DNA of 64,000 bases, taken from the NCBI RefSeq assembly GCF_009858245.1, contig NZ_VMSB01000001.1:2232001-2296000 (forward strand), written 5' to 3'. The position numbers and the translations under genes are program-made. Numbering within the stretch: the first letter of the stretch is position 1; every line of letters starts with the position of its first letter. Source of the DNA: Ornithinibacter aureus. Lineage in GTDB: Bacteria; Actinomycetota; Actinomycetes; Actinomycetales; Dermatophilaceae. Below are positions 17,426 to 25,778 of the stretch, piece by piece. A model generated the notes under the pieces. That model was not told the origin of the DNA. It saw nothing but the letters and a program-made list of their open reading frames with translations, and did not search any database.

Positions 17426-17863
17426 GAGGCGGCGACCTTTTACGCGTCGGTCTTCCCCGACTCGCGCGTTGACGCGGTCCACACCGCACCGACCGACTTC
17501 CCGGGCGGCACAGCGGGTGACGTCCTCACGGTGGACTTCACCGTCCTTGGCATCCCGTGCATGGGGCTCAACGGCGGCGACGAGTTCACCCACTCGGAGG
17601 CGTTCTCCTTCCAGGTCGCGACCGACGACCAGGCCGAGACGGACCGATACTGGGACGCGATCGTGGGCAACGGCGGGCAGGAGAGCGCCTGCGGCTGGTG
17701 CAAGGACCGCTGGGGCCTGTCCTGGCAGATCACGCCGAGGGTCCTCACCGAGGCGCTCGCGTCGGACGACGAGGGTGTGCGGCAGCGCGCGTTCGCCGCG
17801 ATGATGACGATGCAGCGGATCGACGTCGCTGCCATCGAGCAGGCTGTAGCAGGAGCAGACTGA
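17426..17863 (+). pseudogene. PhnB-like VOC-fold protein lacking its N-terminus
   Basis: The frame reads EEAATFYASVFPDSRVD, FTVLGIPCMGLNGGDEF, SFQVATDDQAETDRYW and CGWCKDRWGLSWQITP, then a closing helix. This is the PhnB / 3-demethylubiquinone-methyltransferase-like VOC fold (about 160 residues). The first 15 or so residues (the strand before EEAATFY) are missing and replaced by sequence antisense to a DUF2254 gene. A short product could start at 17531 but would lack half of the first module. It is therefore probably a broken gene, although the open frame continues upstream and a fused start cannot be excluded. Confidence 0.6.
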
Positions 17864-17966
17864 GCCTGAATCCACCGACGCTGTTTCGTGAGGAATCCGC
17901 GGTGTGTGTTCTTGGTGGCGGGCTGGGGTGAGGGTTTTCGGGCGTGGGTGATCGGCCGGCAAAGGA

Positions 17967-18536
17967 TCAACCCATACGCCCGGTTTTGAGGTAATCCAGG
18001 ATCGGCACCGCCAGCGGAAAGAGTAGGTCGTCCAGCATATAGTGCAGTTGCGACCAGAAGGCGGGCTCGGCCATCGCCGGCGGGTCGGCATCGGTCAACT
18101 GATCGCGCAGCGGGTCGGTGATCGCCGGCATGTGCTGTTTCAGATCGCCCGGATAGCCCTTGGCGGTGAACACCGCCGCCATGAACAGGCAATAACAGCG
18201 GACAAAGGCACCCGAGTTGCTGTTCACGAAGATGCTTTCCTCGTCGAAGACTTCCTCCACCGGGTTCAGCAGCCAGATCGTGTCATCGGCGGCCTCGCCC
18301 AGAACGCCCTCGCCCGAGGTGCCAAAGGCCAGATAGCGGCCGCCCTGCCAGGCCACCTCGACACATTCATCGGGAAAGCGCGGAAAGTGGAAGTTGGACT
18401 CGGGGTAATCTTCCAGCACCGCCAGCCAGTTCGCCCTGACGGCGGCCATATCGTATTTGCGCTTGGGCAAGCGGGACAGGCTGGCACCGGCCAGCCCGTC
18501 CAGTTCCTTTTCGATGCGGGCGAAGAAGTCGGTCAT
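17967..18536 (-). CDS. SUKH-like immunity protein
   Basis: A 189-residue acidic protein. ECVEVAWQGGRYLAFGTSGEGVL, ADDTIWLLNPVEEV and FVNSNSGAFVRCYCLFMAAV fit the SUKH-4 type of immunity proteins that neutralise polymorphic toxins. It starts 1 base after the stop of a broken deaminase-toxin frame, the classical toxin-immunity order. Codon choice (more AT at third positions) differs from the neighbours and recalls alphaproteobacterial DNA, which suggests transfer. The gene is intact although its toxin is not. The SUKH subfamily is a motif-level judgement. Confidence 0.6.
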   Translation of the reverse strand: MTDFFARIEKELDGLAGASLSRLPKRKYDMAAVRANWLAVLEDYPESNFHFPRFPDECVEVAWQGGRYLAFGTSGEGVLGEAADDTIWLLNPVEEVFDEESIFVNSNSGAFVRCYCLFMAAVFTAKGYPGDLKQHMPAITDPLRDQLTDADPPAMAEPAFWSQLHYMLDDLLFPLAVPILDYLKTGRMG

Positions 18537-18537
18537 T

Positions 18538-18763
18538 TCAAGCCGTCCAGAATACTCTGCAGCCCGCGCCAGGAATTTGGCCTGTATTCACCGAATAGGT
18601 GATCTGCGCACCCGGCGCATAGCGATTCAGCAGCGGCCTCCAAATGTCGTGGCAGGGGGCCGCGTTCCGAGAAAATCTCAAGGATGCGCGCCGAACCGGC
18701 GGTTTCGCCCACGATGATCTCCTCGGCATGCATGCTCCCATCATTCTTGCGCACTCGCCGCAT
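18538..18763 (-). pseudogene. Deaminase toxin C-terminus, frameshifted
   Basis: The first frame reads SMHAEEIIVGETAGSARILE and IFSERGP. After one extra C in a five-C run (about 18653) a second frame continues PCHDIWRPLLNRYAPG and ITYSVNTGQIPGAGCRVFWTA, then a stop just before the immunity gene. H-A-E and S-E-R-x-P-C are the zinc-site motifs of bacterial polymorphic-toxin deaminases; the usual second cysteine after PC is not obvious. Only about 70 residues remain, so the N-terminal delivery and core regions are gone. The upstream gene runs into it at 18763. Toxin class is inferred. Confidence 0.5.
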
Positions 18764-19256
18764 CGGTCAAGCTAGCGACAGTGAGACGTTGCTCGGCATC
18801 CACGGGAGAGTCTAGGGAGCCGAAGTGGAAGGGGTTGAAGCCGAAGGTGACGGATTCGCGCCCAGCCCGCAATGTGTGATACTGGTGACGCCGATCGTCA
18901 TCTGTGGCGGTACCGGCCGAGATATTCGAGAAGTCGTTGATCGAGTGGGTCGAGACGAACGGTGCGAAGAACGGCGCGACACCCACGATCATCAGAGATG
19001 CGTAGAGCCACTCGAACTGGCCACGCGCGCTGCGCAAGTCCGGAGCTTCAACGACGAGTTCCAGATTGCAGTGTTGGATGAGGACGTCCGCCAGCTGGTA
19101 CTCAACCTCCAGCGTGTGATGCTGACTCACCGCTAGCCAAGCCCAGTCCGTGATTCCGACGTCCCACCTACGCGGAAGAATTGCGAAGCCGCCCGTCTGG
19201 TATCGGTCCGGCGACTCAGAAACCAAGTGCAACACCGGCACGAAGTGTTGAGGCAC
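18741..19256 (-). CDS. Hypothetical protein, possibly truncated at its start
   Basis: A 171-residue frame that I do not recognise. It includes GFAILPRRWDVGITDWAW, LEVEYQLADVLIQHCNLELV, LYASLMIVGVAPFFAPF (hydrophobic) and SVTFGFNPFHFGS. The sense-like sequence continues about 15 residues upstream of the GTG at 19256 (AALDVRYVLPV) to an in-frame stop with no start codon, so the true N-terminus may be lost. Its last residues overlap the toxin remnant downstream in a different frame. GC is lower than in the flanks, suggesting acquired DNA. Confidence 0.4.
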   Translation of the reverse strand: MPQHFVPVLHLVSESPDRYQTGGFAILPRRWDVGITDWAWLAVSQHHTLEVEYQLADVLIQHCNLELVVEAPDLRSARGQFEWLYASLMIVGVAPFFAPFVSTHSINDFSNISAGTATDDDRRHQYHTLRAGRESVTFGFNPFHFGSLDSPVDAEQRLTVASLTDAASAQE

Positions 19257-19454
19257 AGGGAGAACATAGCGAACGTCGAGGGCGGCTTCCCGCCACCGCG
19301 ACTAGTTCTTGCGGACCGGGACGTTGTAGACGGGGTGCCCGTTGTGAGGTTAGGACCGTTCGACGGTGGCGATGCCACGATGAGCAGCGGCAAATCCCGC
19401 GTCGGCTACTTACACGCCCGGGGACTCACCCGCCTCCCATAATCTCGGATGTGC

Positions 19455-19571
19455 GACACGCCCGAGGTGCATAACGTCGAGTGATTCTTAGAATCAGCCG
19501 CAGTTCTTACAAGATTGAGTGCATCTCGACAATCTCGACAATCTAGTGTCGAGATGCAGTGAAGATTGCAC
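19455..19571. repeat. Copy 1 of an IS21-end-like dispersed repeat
   Basis: It contains CGAGGTGCATAACGTCG, the palindrome TGATTCTTAGAATCA, CAAGATTGAGTGCATCTCGACA, and an inverted TGTCGAGATGCAGTGAAGATTG. Related copies lie at 21976-22090 (beside the IS21 genes), 29947-30042 and 35721-35868. The 19257-19669 gap otherwise holds no gene I can support. Confidence 0.65.
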
Positions 19572-19669
19572 GGGGGCCGGGGTCAACCTTGCGCGATCAG
19601 GGTCTCTCGACAGGAGCTGTGCAAAGTAGCGCCTGGCGGCAACTCCGGATGTCTAGGGCCTGCCTGTTG

Positions 19670-21094
19670 TTATGCGCAGCAGGAGAGGGTTGAGATGTCG
19701 GTGGTGAAGGCCTTGGCTGCGATGCGGATGCCTTCGGTGATGGTCAGGTAGGGCGCCCAGGAGTCGATGACCTCGTCGAGGGTCTTGCCCAGGACGTGGA
19801 CTCCCGCGGCTGCCAGCTCGCCTGCGTCCTTCGCCACGGCGGTGATGCCGATGATCGTGCTGGTGTCGGCGTCGATCACCATCTTGATGAAGCCGCGGGT
19901 GTCGCGGTTCACCTGTGCCCGGGAGAGAAGGTGCAGGGGGACTACGCGGCAGTCGCATCTAATGCCGGCGGTCAGGGCCTGCTGCTCGGTCAGTCCGACG
20001 GCGCCGATCGAGGGGCTGGTGAAGGTAACCCTGGGCAGGTGGGAGTAGTCGACCGAGCGGTGAGCACCGGTAAAGGCGTTCTCGACCGCCAGCGTGCCGT
20101 GTCGGGCGGCGACGTAGACGAACGCCGGGTGGCCGGTCACGTCGCCCGCCGCCCACACCCTCGGGTTGGTCGAGGTGAGCTCATCAGTGACGACGACGTG
20201 CCCCAGGTGGCCGGTGCTGACCCCGACCTGTGGCAGGTTGAGGCGGGCGGTGGTGGGGCGACGGCCGACGGCCAGGAGCAGGTGCTCAGCCTCGAAGACC
20301 CGTTGCTCGCCGGCGACGGTAGCGGTGGCGACCACCTTGCCGGTGCCGGGGTCGCGCACGACCCGGGTGACGTGGGCGCCGTCGACGAGGCGGATGCCCT
20401 CGTCCGTGAGGACCTGGCCCATGGTGCTGGCGACCTCGGGCTCCTCGTGCGAGGCCAGTCGGGACCGGACCAGCATGGTCACCTGCGAACCGAGCCGGGC
20501 GAGCAGCTGGGCCTGTTCCAGGGCGACGTACCCGCCGCCGAGGACGAGCAGCGAGGCAGGAACGACGCCGAGGTCCATGACCGTGGTCGATGTCAGATGG
20601 TCCGTGTCGGCCAGCCCGTCGATCGGCGGCACCCAGGGGTGGCTGCCGGTGGCGACCAGGTAGTGCTTGGCGTGGACGCTCTCAACCGTCCCCTCCGGGG
20701 TGGTGACGCGCAGGAACGGGTCTTCGGCGGTGCCGTCGAACCGGGCCTCGCCGGTCATCGTCCTCCAGCCGTGCGCGTCGGCGACGTCGAGGTACCGCTC
20801 GGTGCGCAGTTGGGTGACGAGCCCGTCCTTGCCTGCGATGACGGCGGGCATGTCCACCGGGCCCGCGTTCGTCGTGATCCCCGGAAAGCGATGGTCGGCG
20901 TCCTCAGCGACGTGTCGCGCCTCGGCGGCAGCCAGGAGGGCCTTGGAGGGGACGCACCCGGTGTTGACGCAGGTCCCGCCGACGGTGCCGCGCTCGACCA
21001 TCGCCACCCTCTGGCCCAGTTCCACCGCGCGGATCGCGGCGGCGAACGCCGCCCCGCCCGATCCGATGATGACCAGATCCACAGTTGTCGCCAC
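19670..21094 (-). CDS. merA: Mercury(II) reductase
   Basis: A 474-residue flavoprotein that reduces Hg(II) to volatile Hg(0) with NADPH. FAD site IIGSGGAAFAAAI; redox-active cysteines in GGTCVNTGCVPSK (near residue 40); NADPH site LVLGGGYVALEQAQ; second FAD motif VWAAGDVTGHPAFVY; and the C-terminal vicinal cysteine pair LSCCA that hands mercury to the active site, which separates MerA from other disulfide reductases. It has no N-terminal HMA (NmerA) domain, as in many actinobacterial enzymes. It is transcribed away from a MerR-family regulator across a 104-base promoter region. No merB, merT or merP is present. Confidence 0.93.
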   Translation of the reverse strand: MATTVDLVIIGSGGAAFAAAIRAVELGQRVAMVERGTVGGTCVNTGCVPSKALLAAAEARHVAEDADHRFPGITTNAGPVDMPAVIAGKDGLVTQLRTERYLDVADAHGWRTMTGEARFDGTAEDPFLRVTTPEGTVESVHAKHYLVATGSHPWVPPIDGLADTDHLTSTTVMDLGVVPASLLVLGGGYVALEQAQLLARLGSQVTMLVRSRLASHEEPEVASTMGQVLTDEGIRLVDGAHVTRVVRDPGTGKVVATATVAGEQRVFEAEHLLLAVGRRPTTARLNLPQVGVSTGHLGHVVVTDELTSTNPRVWAAGDVTGHPAFVYVAARHGTLAVENAFTGAHRSVDYSHLPRVTFTSPSIGAVGLTEQQALTAGIRCDCRVVPLHLLSRAQVNRDTRGFIKMVIDADTSTIIGITAVAKDAGELAAAGVHVLGKTLDEVIDSWAPYLTITEGIRIAAKAFTTDISTLSCCA

Positions 21095-21139
21095 GATGAC
21101 TCCTCCACCCCAGCTCGTCGCTGATTCGCTGATGCAGCG

Positions 21140-21171
21140 ATACTGGACCTTCCAGTACAGGTGAAGGTCAA
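21140..21171 (-). promoter_or_regulatory. MerR-type promoter and operator for merA
   Basis: On the minus strand a -35 box TTGACC (21166-21171) and a -10 box CAGTAT (21140-21145) are 20 bases apart, the over-long spacing typical of MerR-controlled promoters. The spacer carries an inverted repeat GACCTTC / GAAGGTC (21146-21152 and 21163-21169) where the regulator dimer would bind. The site faces merA and lies 27 bases upstream of merR. Confidence 0.7.
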
Positions 21172-21198
21172 GTCCGAACCCTCGAGGAGGAGGCAGGG

Positions 21199-21588
21199 AT
21201 GAGAATCGGGCACCTGGCCGATGCCACCGGCACGACTACCAAGGCGCTGCGGTTCTACGAGGCCCAAGGGCTGCTCGCGCTCGCGGCCCGCACCAGCTCC
21301 GGCTACCGCGACTACCCCCGCGAGACCGTGTCCCGGATCCGGTTCATCCACCGCGGCCAGGCCGCCGGCCTGACCCTGGCGCAGATCCGGCAGATCCTCG
21401 ACCTCCGAGACCGGGGCCAACCACCCTGCACGCACGTGCAGGGACTCCTTCAGACCCGCCTGGACGAGATCGACGAGCAGATCAGCAAGCTCACCGCCCT
21501 CCGCGACACCATCACCGCTCTGCAGGAACACGCGGCCGATCCCGACCCCGCGGGATGCAGTCCCGACGACATCTGCCGATACCTGTGA
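21199..21588 (+). CDS. MerR-family metal-responsive regulator
   Basis: A 129-residue activator/repressor. The N-terminal winged helix reads MRIGHLADATGTTTKALRFYE and SGYRDYPRETVSRIRFIHRGQ. A dimerisation helix follows (LLQTRLDEIDEQISKLTALRD). Cysteines at about residues 76, 117 and 124 (PPCTHV and GCSPDDIC) form a metal site of the heavy-metal-responsive subgroup. It sits divergently to merA and presumably senses Hg(II) and untwists the promoter between them. Divergent merR-merA with no transport genes is a minimal arrangement. The start ATG follows GAGGAGG closely. Confidence 0.85.
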   Translation: MRIGHLADATGTTTKALRFYEAQGLLALAARTSSGYRDYPRETVSRIRFIHRGQAAGLTLAQIRQILDLRDRGQPPCTHVQGLLQTRLDEIDEQISKLTALRDTITALQEHAADPDPAGCSPDDICRYL

Positions 21589-21734
21589 TGGGTACCGCCC
21601 ACCGCCAGGACAGACCCACGACCGCGCGGACGATAATCACCCACTCGGCGAACCGACTTCGGCGAAGCAGGTGAGGACACCACTGCGCACGCTCGACAGA
21701 ACCGGCCCGCGGCGCCGAGCACTACGCTGGCCAG

Positions 21735-21899
21735 ATGGCACGTACCGTGCTCCAGCGGATCCACAATCCAGGCAACAGGCAATGCGGCTGCGACCCCGAG
21801 TGCTGGTGTCGCACGACCACCTGGGGCCGAGCCCTCAAGTGGTGGCTGCCACCCAAACTGGGAATCCACCACAAGAACGAAGCGTCAGGAGCGGCCTGA
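21735..21899 (+). CDS. Small cysteine-rich hypothetical protein, 54 aa
   Basis: A 54-residue ORF: MARTVLQRIHNPGNRQCGCD then PECWCRTTTWGRALKWWLPP and a short tail. The C-x-C-x4-C-x-C cluster followed by W-rich basic residues is a pattern I recall in small actinobacterial proteins of unknown function. It could bind metal or be a short membrane-associated peptide. It is not part of the mer operon by sequence evidence, although it follows merR by 146 bases. Confidence 0.5.
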   Translation: MARTVLQRIHNPGNRQCGCDPECWCRTTTWGRALKWWLPPKLGIHHKNEASGAA

Positions 21900-21975
21900 G
21901 ACTCAACCGGTGGCGCCCCCGCCGGCGCTGGTCCATCTGCGAGAACGTAAGTGTCATCGCTCTGCAGTTAGATCC

Positions 21976-22090
21976 CACGCGCCCGGGATGTATAACGTCA
22001 GGTGTTCTTGGAATTGACCGTCGTTCTTACAAGATTGAGTGCATCTCGACACTGTGACGTCGTCGTGTCGAGACGTAGGCAAAACTGCAG
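21976..22090. repeat. Copy 2 of the IS21-end-like repeat
   Basis: This copy (TTCTTACAAGATTGAGTGCATCTCGACA, then GTGTCGAGACGTAGG) lies outside the istB stop and is probably the true terminal region of the IS21-family element. It shows that the solo copies elsewhere are relics of related elements. Between 22091 and 22224 I see no gene. Confidence 0.6.
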
Positions 22091-22224
22091 GACGGTGAGC
22101 AACGGATCTTGCACGAAGTGGCTTTGGGGGTTTCCTCCAACACCGCTTGTAGGTGAGTTCTGACACCACCCGGGCGGGGTTCGCGCCAACGAAGTTGGTC
22201 TCGTTCGACATCGCTGCCAGGCCG

Positions 22225-23005
22225 TCAACTCGTCCGTTGCTTGGTGGCTTGGGCCATGCGGTACGAGTCGGTGCCGGTCTCGAGGATGGTGCCGCCGAAG
22301 GTGAGCCGGTCGACGATGGCGGCGCAGAGCCGAGGGGTCGGTGAAGGTCTTGGTCCAGCCGCCGAAGGATTCGTTGGACGCGATCGCAACCGATGCCTTC
22401 TCTTCGCGCTCGGTGAGGACTTGGAACAGGAGTTCCGCGCCGCGGCGATCGAGTTGCATGTAGCCGAGTTCGTCGATGCACAGCAGGTCGACGCGGCCGT
22501 AGCGGGCGATGGTCTTCGCCAGAGTCATCTCGTCGGCGGCCTCGACGAGCTCGTTGGCGAGCTGGGTGGCCAAGGTGTACTTGACGCGGTAGCCCGCCAT
22601 GGCGGCCTCGGTGCCGAGCGCGATCAGCAGATGGGACTTGCCGGTTCCGGAATCCCCGATCAGGCACAGCGGCTGGCCCTTCTGGACCCATTCGCACTTG
22701 GCGAGGATGTGGATCACGGCGGGGTCGATGTTGGGGTTGGCGTCGAAGTCGAAGGCCCGCAGGGACTTCTCGCGGGGGAACTTGGCGGCCTTGATCCGGC
22801 GCTCGGACCGGCGTCGGGCTCGGTCGTCGCATTCGGCGAGCAGCACCTCGGCGAGGAAGCCTCTGTAGGACATCTGCTCATGCCCGGCACGGTCGGCGTA
22901 GTCGGTGAAGGAGTTGCGGATGGTGGGCATCCTCAACATCCGGCAGGCCTGGTCGATCGCGGCGTTGGCTGCTTCCTCAGTCATTCCACGGCGCTTAGTG
23001 GTCAC
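22225..23005 (-). pseudogene. istB: IstB-like transposition helper ATPase, frameshifted near its end
   Basis: An AAA+ ATPase of IS21 elements, loader of the transposase on DNA. Walker A LIGDSGTGKSHLLIA, Walker B DLLCIDELGYM and the arginine-finger segment NESFGGWTKTF are intact. After FTDP an extra base changes the conserved RLCAAIVDRLTFGGTI into an off-frame sequence, and the correct frame ends with TNQ-type residues at the TGA at 22225. Only about 30 residues are affected, so a partly working protein is imaginable. It overlaps istA's end by four bases as usual in the family. Confidence 0.75.
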
Positions 23006-24703
23006 GGTGCGGCTCCTTCGTTCGGGATGTCACGGCGGCTGGGCAGCAGCTGGTCGTACTTGTCCACACTCGGCAGTGGCCGAGTGTCGGCCGGGGTGCG
23101 GGCGCGAAGTCGACGATCGGCCAGCGATCGCACGGCAGGGGTCTCGCCCTCTCCGTGTGCCCCGTCGTCTCCCGTCAGGGTGGTCGGGTGGTCCGCGGTC
23201 GTGTCGTCGGCCGTGCCATTTCCTGTGTCGTCTTGCTTGCGCGCTTCCAACGCGACCGCGTCCGCGGTGAGCGCGCCTGCACGCAGTGCTGTCGCGAGTC
23301 CGGCGACGACGTGTTCGTGTGGAAGGTGCCGGTGGAGCATCAGGACCTCGATCAGGGCACGGGTGCCGTTGGCGTCACCGTGGGCCTTGCAGGCAGCGGC
23401 CCACCATGCGTCGTGGACGGGAGTGAACCGTCCTGATGACCTGGCTTGCTCCAGCGCTGTCGCACCGGGCAGCGCGCCCGGTTTGCGGAGGAGGACCTCG
23501 AGGTAGTGGTCCAGGTCGACCCGGGTCGAGCCCTTGGTCATGAGCCGTTCGTGGGGCGATCTCGGTCTTGCCATCGAACACGATCAGGTCGCTCGCGTTG
23601 AGCAGCACTCGGGCTTGACGGCCGACCATGCGCGCGGGGACGGAGTACTTGTTCATCCGGACCATGACCTGGGCGTACCGGTCCACTCGTGGGGTGAACC
23701 AGCGGCCGGTCTCGAACGCTTCGGTGGGCAGTGGCGCGAGGAGTGGTTGCTCGGTGGCGAAGTGTTCCCCGACGGTGCGGGCGCGGGATCCGATCCGCCG
23801 ATCGTCGTCGGCTTCGTCCCAGACGTCGACCATGGCGTTGAGCTCGTCGAGGGAGTCGACTTCGGGGATGGGGACGAGGTGGTTGCGGCAGAACCAGCCG
23901 ATCTGCCCCTCGACGCCCCCCTTCTCGTGCGCGCCTTGGATGCCGGGTTGGCAGTAGAAGGCCTCGATGCCGTAGTGAGAGCGGAACGCGGTCCACCGGT
24001 CGGCCTCGACCCGCTGACGAGAGAACCCGATCACGCTGGCGACGGCGGCCTTGAGGTTGTCGTAGCGGATCTTCCCGGTCGGCACCCCGCCGAGGATCCG
24101 GAAGGCGTGCGCGTGGCCCTCGAAGAAGGCTTCCTGCCCGGCCGATGCACTGATCCGGTGCACGGCCTTGCCGGAGTAGGAGAGTCACAGACTGAACAAC
24201 GTGCAGGTGACCAGTTCGCCGCGCAGCCGGATCGCAACCTCACCGAAGTCGACCTCGGCCTCCCGCCCCGGCAGGTGTTCTTGAGGGATGAACGTGTTGG
24301 GGGGTTCCCGACCCGCTTCGATCCGGATCTCGCGGCGCCGGATGGCGACGTACTCGCGCACCATCCAGTACGACACCTCGATGGCGTGATGTTCGTCCAG
24401 GAGGCGGTCGAAGATCCGCTTCGCGGTGTGCCGCTGCTTCCTCGGGGCATCCAGATCGCCACGGAGCCAGCCGTCGATGATGGCCCGGTACGGGTCCAGG
24501 CGGGAGCCGCGCTTCGGCGGTGCCTTTCGTGGTTCCGGCCAGGCGGAGTTCAGTGCGGCCGTGACGGTGCGGTATCCGACCCGGTGCTTGCGTTGCAGAG
24601 CGCGGTTCGACATCCCGGCACGGGCATCGCGGCGGATCGCTGCGTACAGCGCAACGCGAGAACTACCCGCACCAACGCCCAACCCCTGCCAAGTGCTTCT
24701 CAC
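23002..24703 (-). pseudogene. istA: IstA-like transposase with a nonsense codon and a frameshift
   Basis: A DDE transposase of the IS21 family in three pieces. The N-terminal HTH (SRVALYAAIRRDARAGMSNR) and the first aspartate region (EAEVDFGEVAIRL) are followed by an in-frame TGA at 24185-24187, where an arginine codon is expected in LFSL-LSYSGKAVHRIS. The middle piece carries GGVPTGKIRYDNLKAAV and HEKGGVEGQIGWF. A frameshift near 23560 separates it from the C-terminal piece (ERLMTKGSTRVDLDHYLE onward). The element cannot transpose by itself. Confidence 0.8.
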
Positions 24704-25185
24704 CGCGGACGCAGATGCCCGACCGTCACGCCTTGCTGCTCGGCCAATCGCTGGGCAATCAAGGAACGGTGACAGGCCTCGGGATCGCGCTCGACGCAGA
24801 ACAAGGCCGCTGCTCCGACGCTCGGCAGCGCTGACACGATCGGCTCGAGGTCGGCGTGGGCGAGGACCTCAGCGGTGTAGCGGTCAACGTACGCGGGGGC
24901 GAGCTCACGGCGGGTGCGTTTGCCGACACCCTGGCGGGCGTCCTCGGCATACTGAAGCTGACGCAGCTCGGTGGTGGGGGCCAGGTCGCGGTGATGCCAG
25001 TACCCGATCCCGGCGGCGGCAAGCGAGGCCTGCAATCGCTGCGAGTTGGCCCAGGCGTACTGGGTGCCTCGCACGCCGCGACGCTGTCGCACATCGAGCA
25101 GCATGGTGACCCCGCCCTTGTTCAGGCTGTCCAGAAACGACGAGGCATCGAAGCCGTAGACCCCGATCGTCCTCAGCTGGTGCAT
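24700..25185 (-). CDS. DUF488 family protein
   Basis: A 161-residue DUF488 protein. IGVYGFDASSFLDSLNKGGVT, LLDVRQRRGVRGTQYAWA, HRDLAPTTELRQ and the closing ALFCVERDPEACHRSLIAQRL are family hallmarks. The conserved C-x6-C-H pair at the end suggests a redox or metal site, but the function is not established. The C-terminus ends exactly where the truncated IS21 element begins, and the last residues (GVTVGHLRPR) look normal, so the gene seems intact. Confidence 0.85.
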   Translation of the reverse strand: MHQLRTIGVYGFDASSFLDSLNKGGVTMLLDVRQRRGVRGTQYAWANSQRLQASLAAAGIGYWHHRDLAPTTELRQLQYAEDARQGVGKRTRRELAPAYVDRYTAEVLAHADLEPIVSALPSVGAAALFCVERDPEACHRSLIAQRLAEQQGVTVGHLRPR

Positions 25186-25251
25186 CAGCGATCACCCCTC
25201 CCTGCCTGGCTGCCCGCGCCGACGGTGACCGGAGCGGGCAGCAGGGGTCGC

Positions 25252-25653
25252 TCAGGCGACCGCGGTGCCTTCCAGCTCGATCATCTGGCCGGGGATCGCC
25301 AGCCGTGTCACGCCGAGCATGGTGGTGGTCGGCGCTACCTGGGCTGCTCCCAGCCGCGACGCCAGCACTCCGTAGTGCTGGAAGAGCAGGTCGACGTCGG
25401 TGGTGTACACGTTGAGCCGCACGAGGTTGGCCAGTGACATGTCGGCCGCGGCCAGCACCGCCTCCAGGTTGTCCAGGCTCAACGCAACCTGTGCTGCCAT
25501 GTCTCCCTCATGCTGAGGAGTTCCGTCGGCTCCCATCGCGGTCTGCCCAGAGCAGTACAACGTCCGGGTGTGGCCGGTGATCACCTCGCCCTGGTTGAAC
25601 CCCATCTCCACAGACCACGTCACCGGGTTGACGGCCACTCGTTCGATTGCCAC
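25252..25653 (-). CDS. RidA-family protein
   Basis: A 133-residue RidA/YjgF-type protein; the best-known members hydrolyse reactive imines and enamines. TRTLYCSGQTAMGADG, MAAQVALSLDNLEAVLAAADM, LANLVRLNVYTTD and TMLGVTRLAIPGQMIELEGTAVA cover the trimer fold. The catalytic arginine, found near VR in canonical RidA, is represented by LVRLNVY and VTRLA; which one counts needs an alignment. The GTG at 25653 is chosen because VERVAVNP-like residues begin the fold. A WYL regulator is divergently transcribed 126 bases away and is the likely regulator. Confidence 0.8.
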   Translation of the reverse strand: MAIERVAVNPVTWSVEMGFNQGEVITGHTRTLYCSGQTAMGADGTPQHEGDMAAQVALSLDNLEAVLAAADMSLANLVRLNVYTTDVDLLFQHYGVLASRLGAAQVAPTTTMLGVTRLAIPGQMIELEGTAVA

Positions 25654-25778
25654 ATCAGCTCCAATCAGATTCCATCGGGGTTGCCCGCATTCGGGCGTCG
25701 CCGCGGTTCGGCGGCGCGTGACCACCCTGACGCTGAATCACGACACCTTGTGTCAGGTATTCAGATAACGTCTTCGTC

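Larger units (their letters stand above)
21976..24703 (-). mobile_element. Dead IS21-family insertion sequence
   Basis: An istA-istB pair with the istB-side end repeat preserved. On the istA side the element stops right at the DUF488 gene: the first residues of istA run directly into that gene's end (overlap 24700-24703) and no terminal repeat is seen there, so that end is deleted. Both genes are inactivated by point lesions, described in their own entries. Confidence 0.7.

Noticed and set aside
18741-19256. This ORF as the N-terminal half of the deaminase toxin
   Set aside because: It runs into the toxin region in a different frame and shows no delivery or repeat domain of polymorphic toxins, so I kept it as a separate unknown.
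24160-24190. Programmed recoding in istA
   Set aside because: The interruption is a plain in-frame TGA, with a second frameshift and a further istB lesion; no slippery sequence or structure supports recoding.
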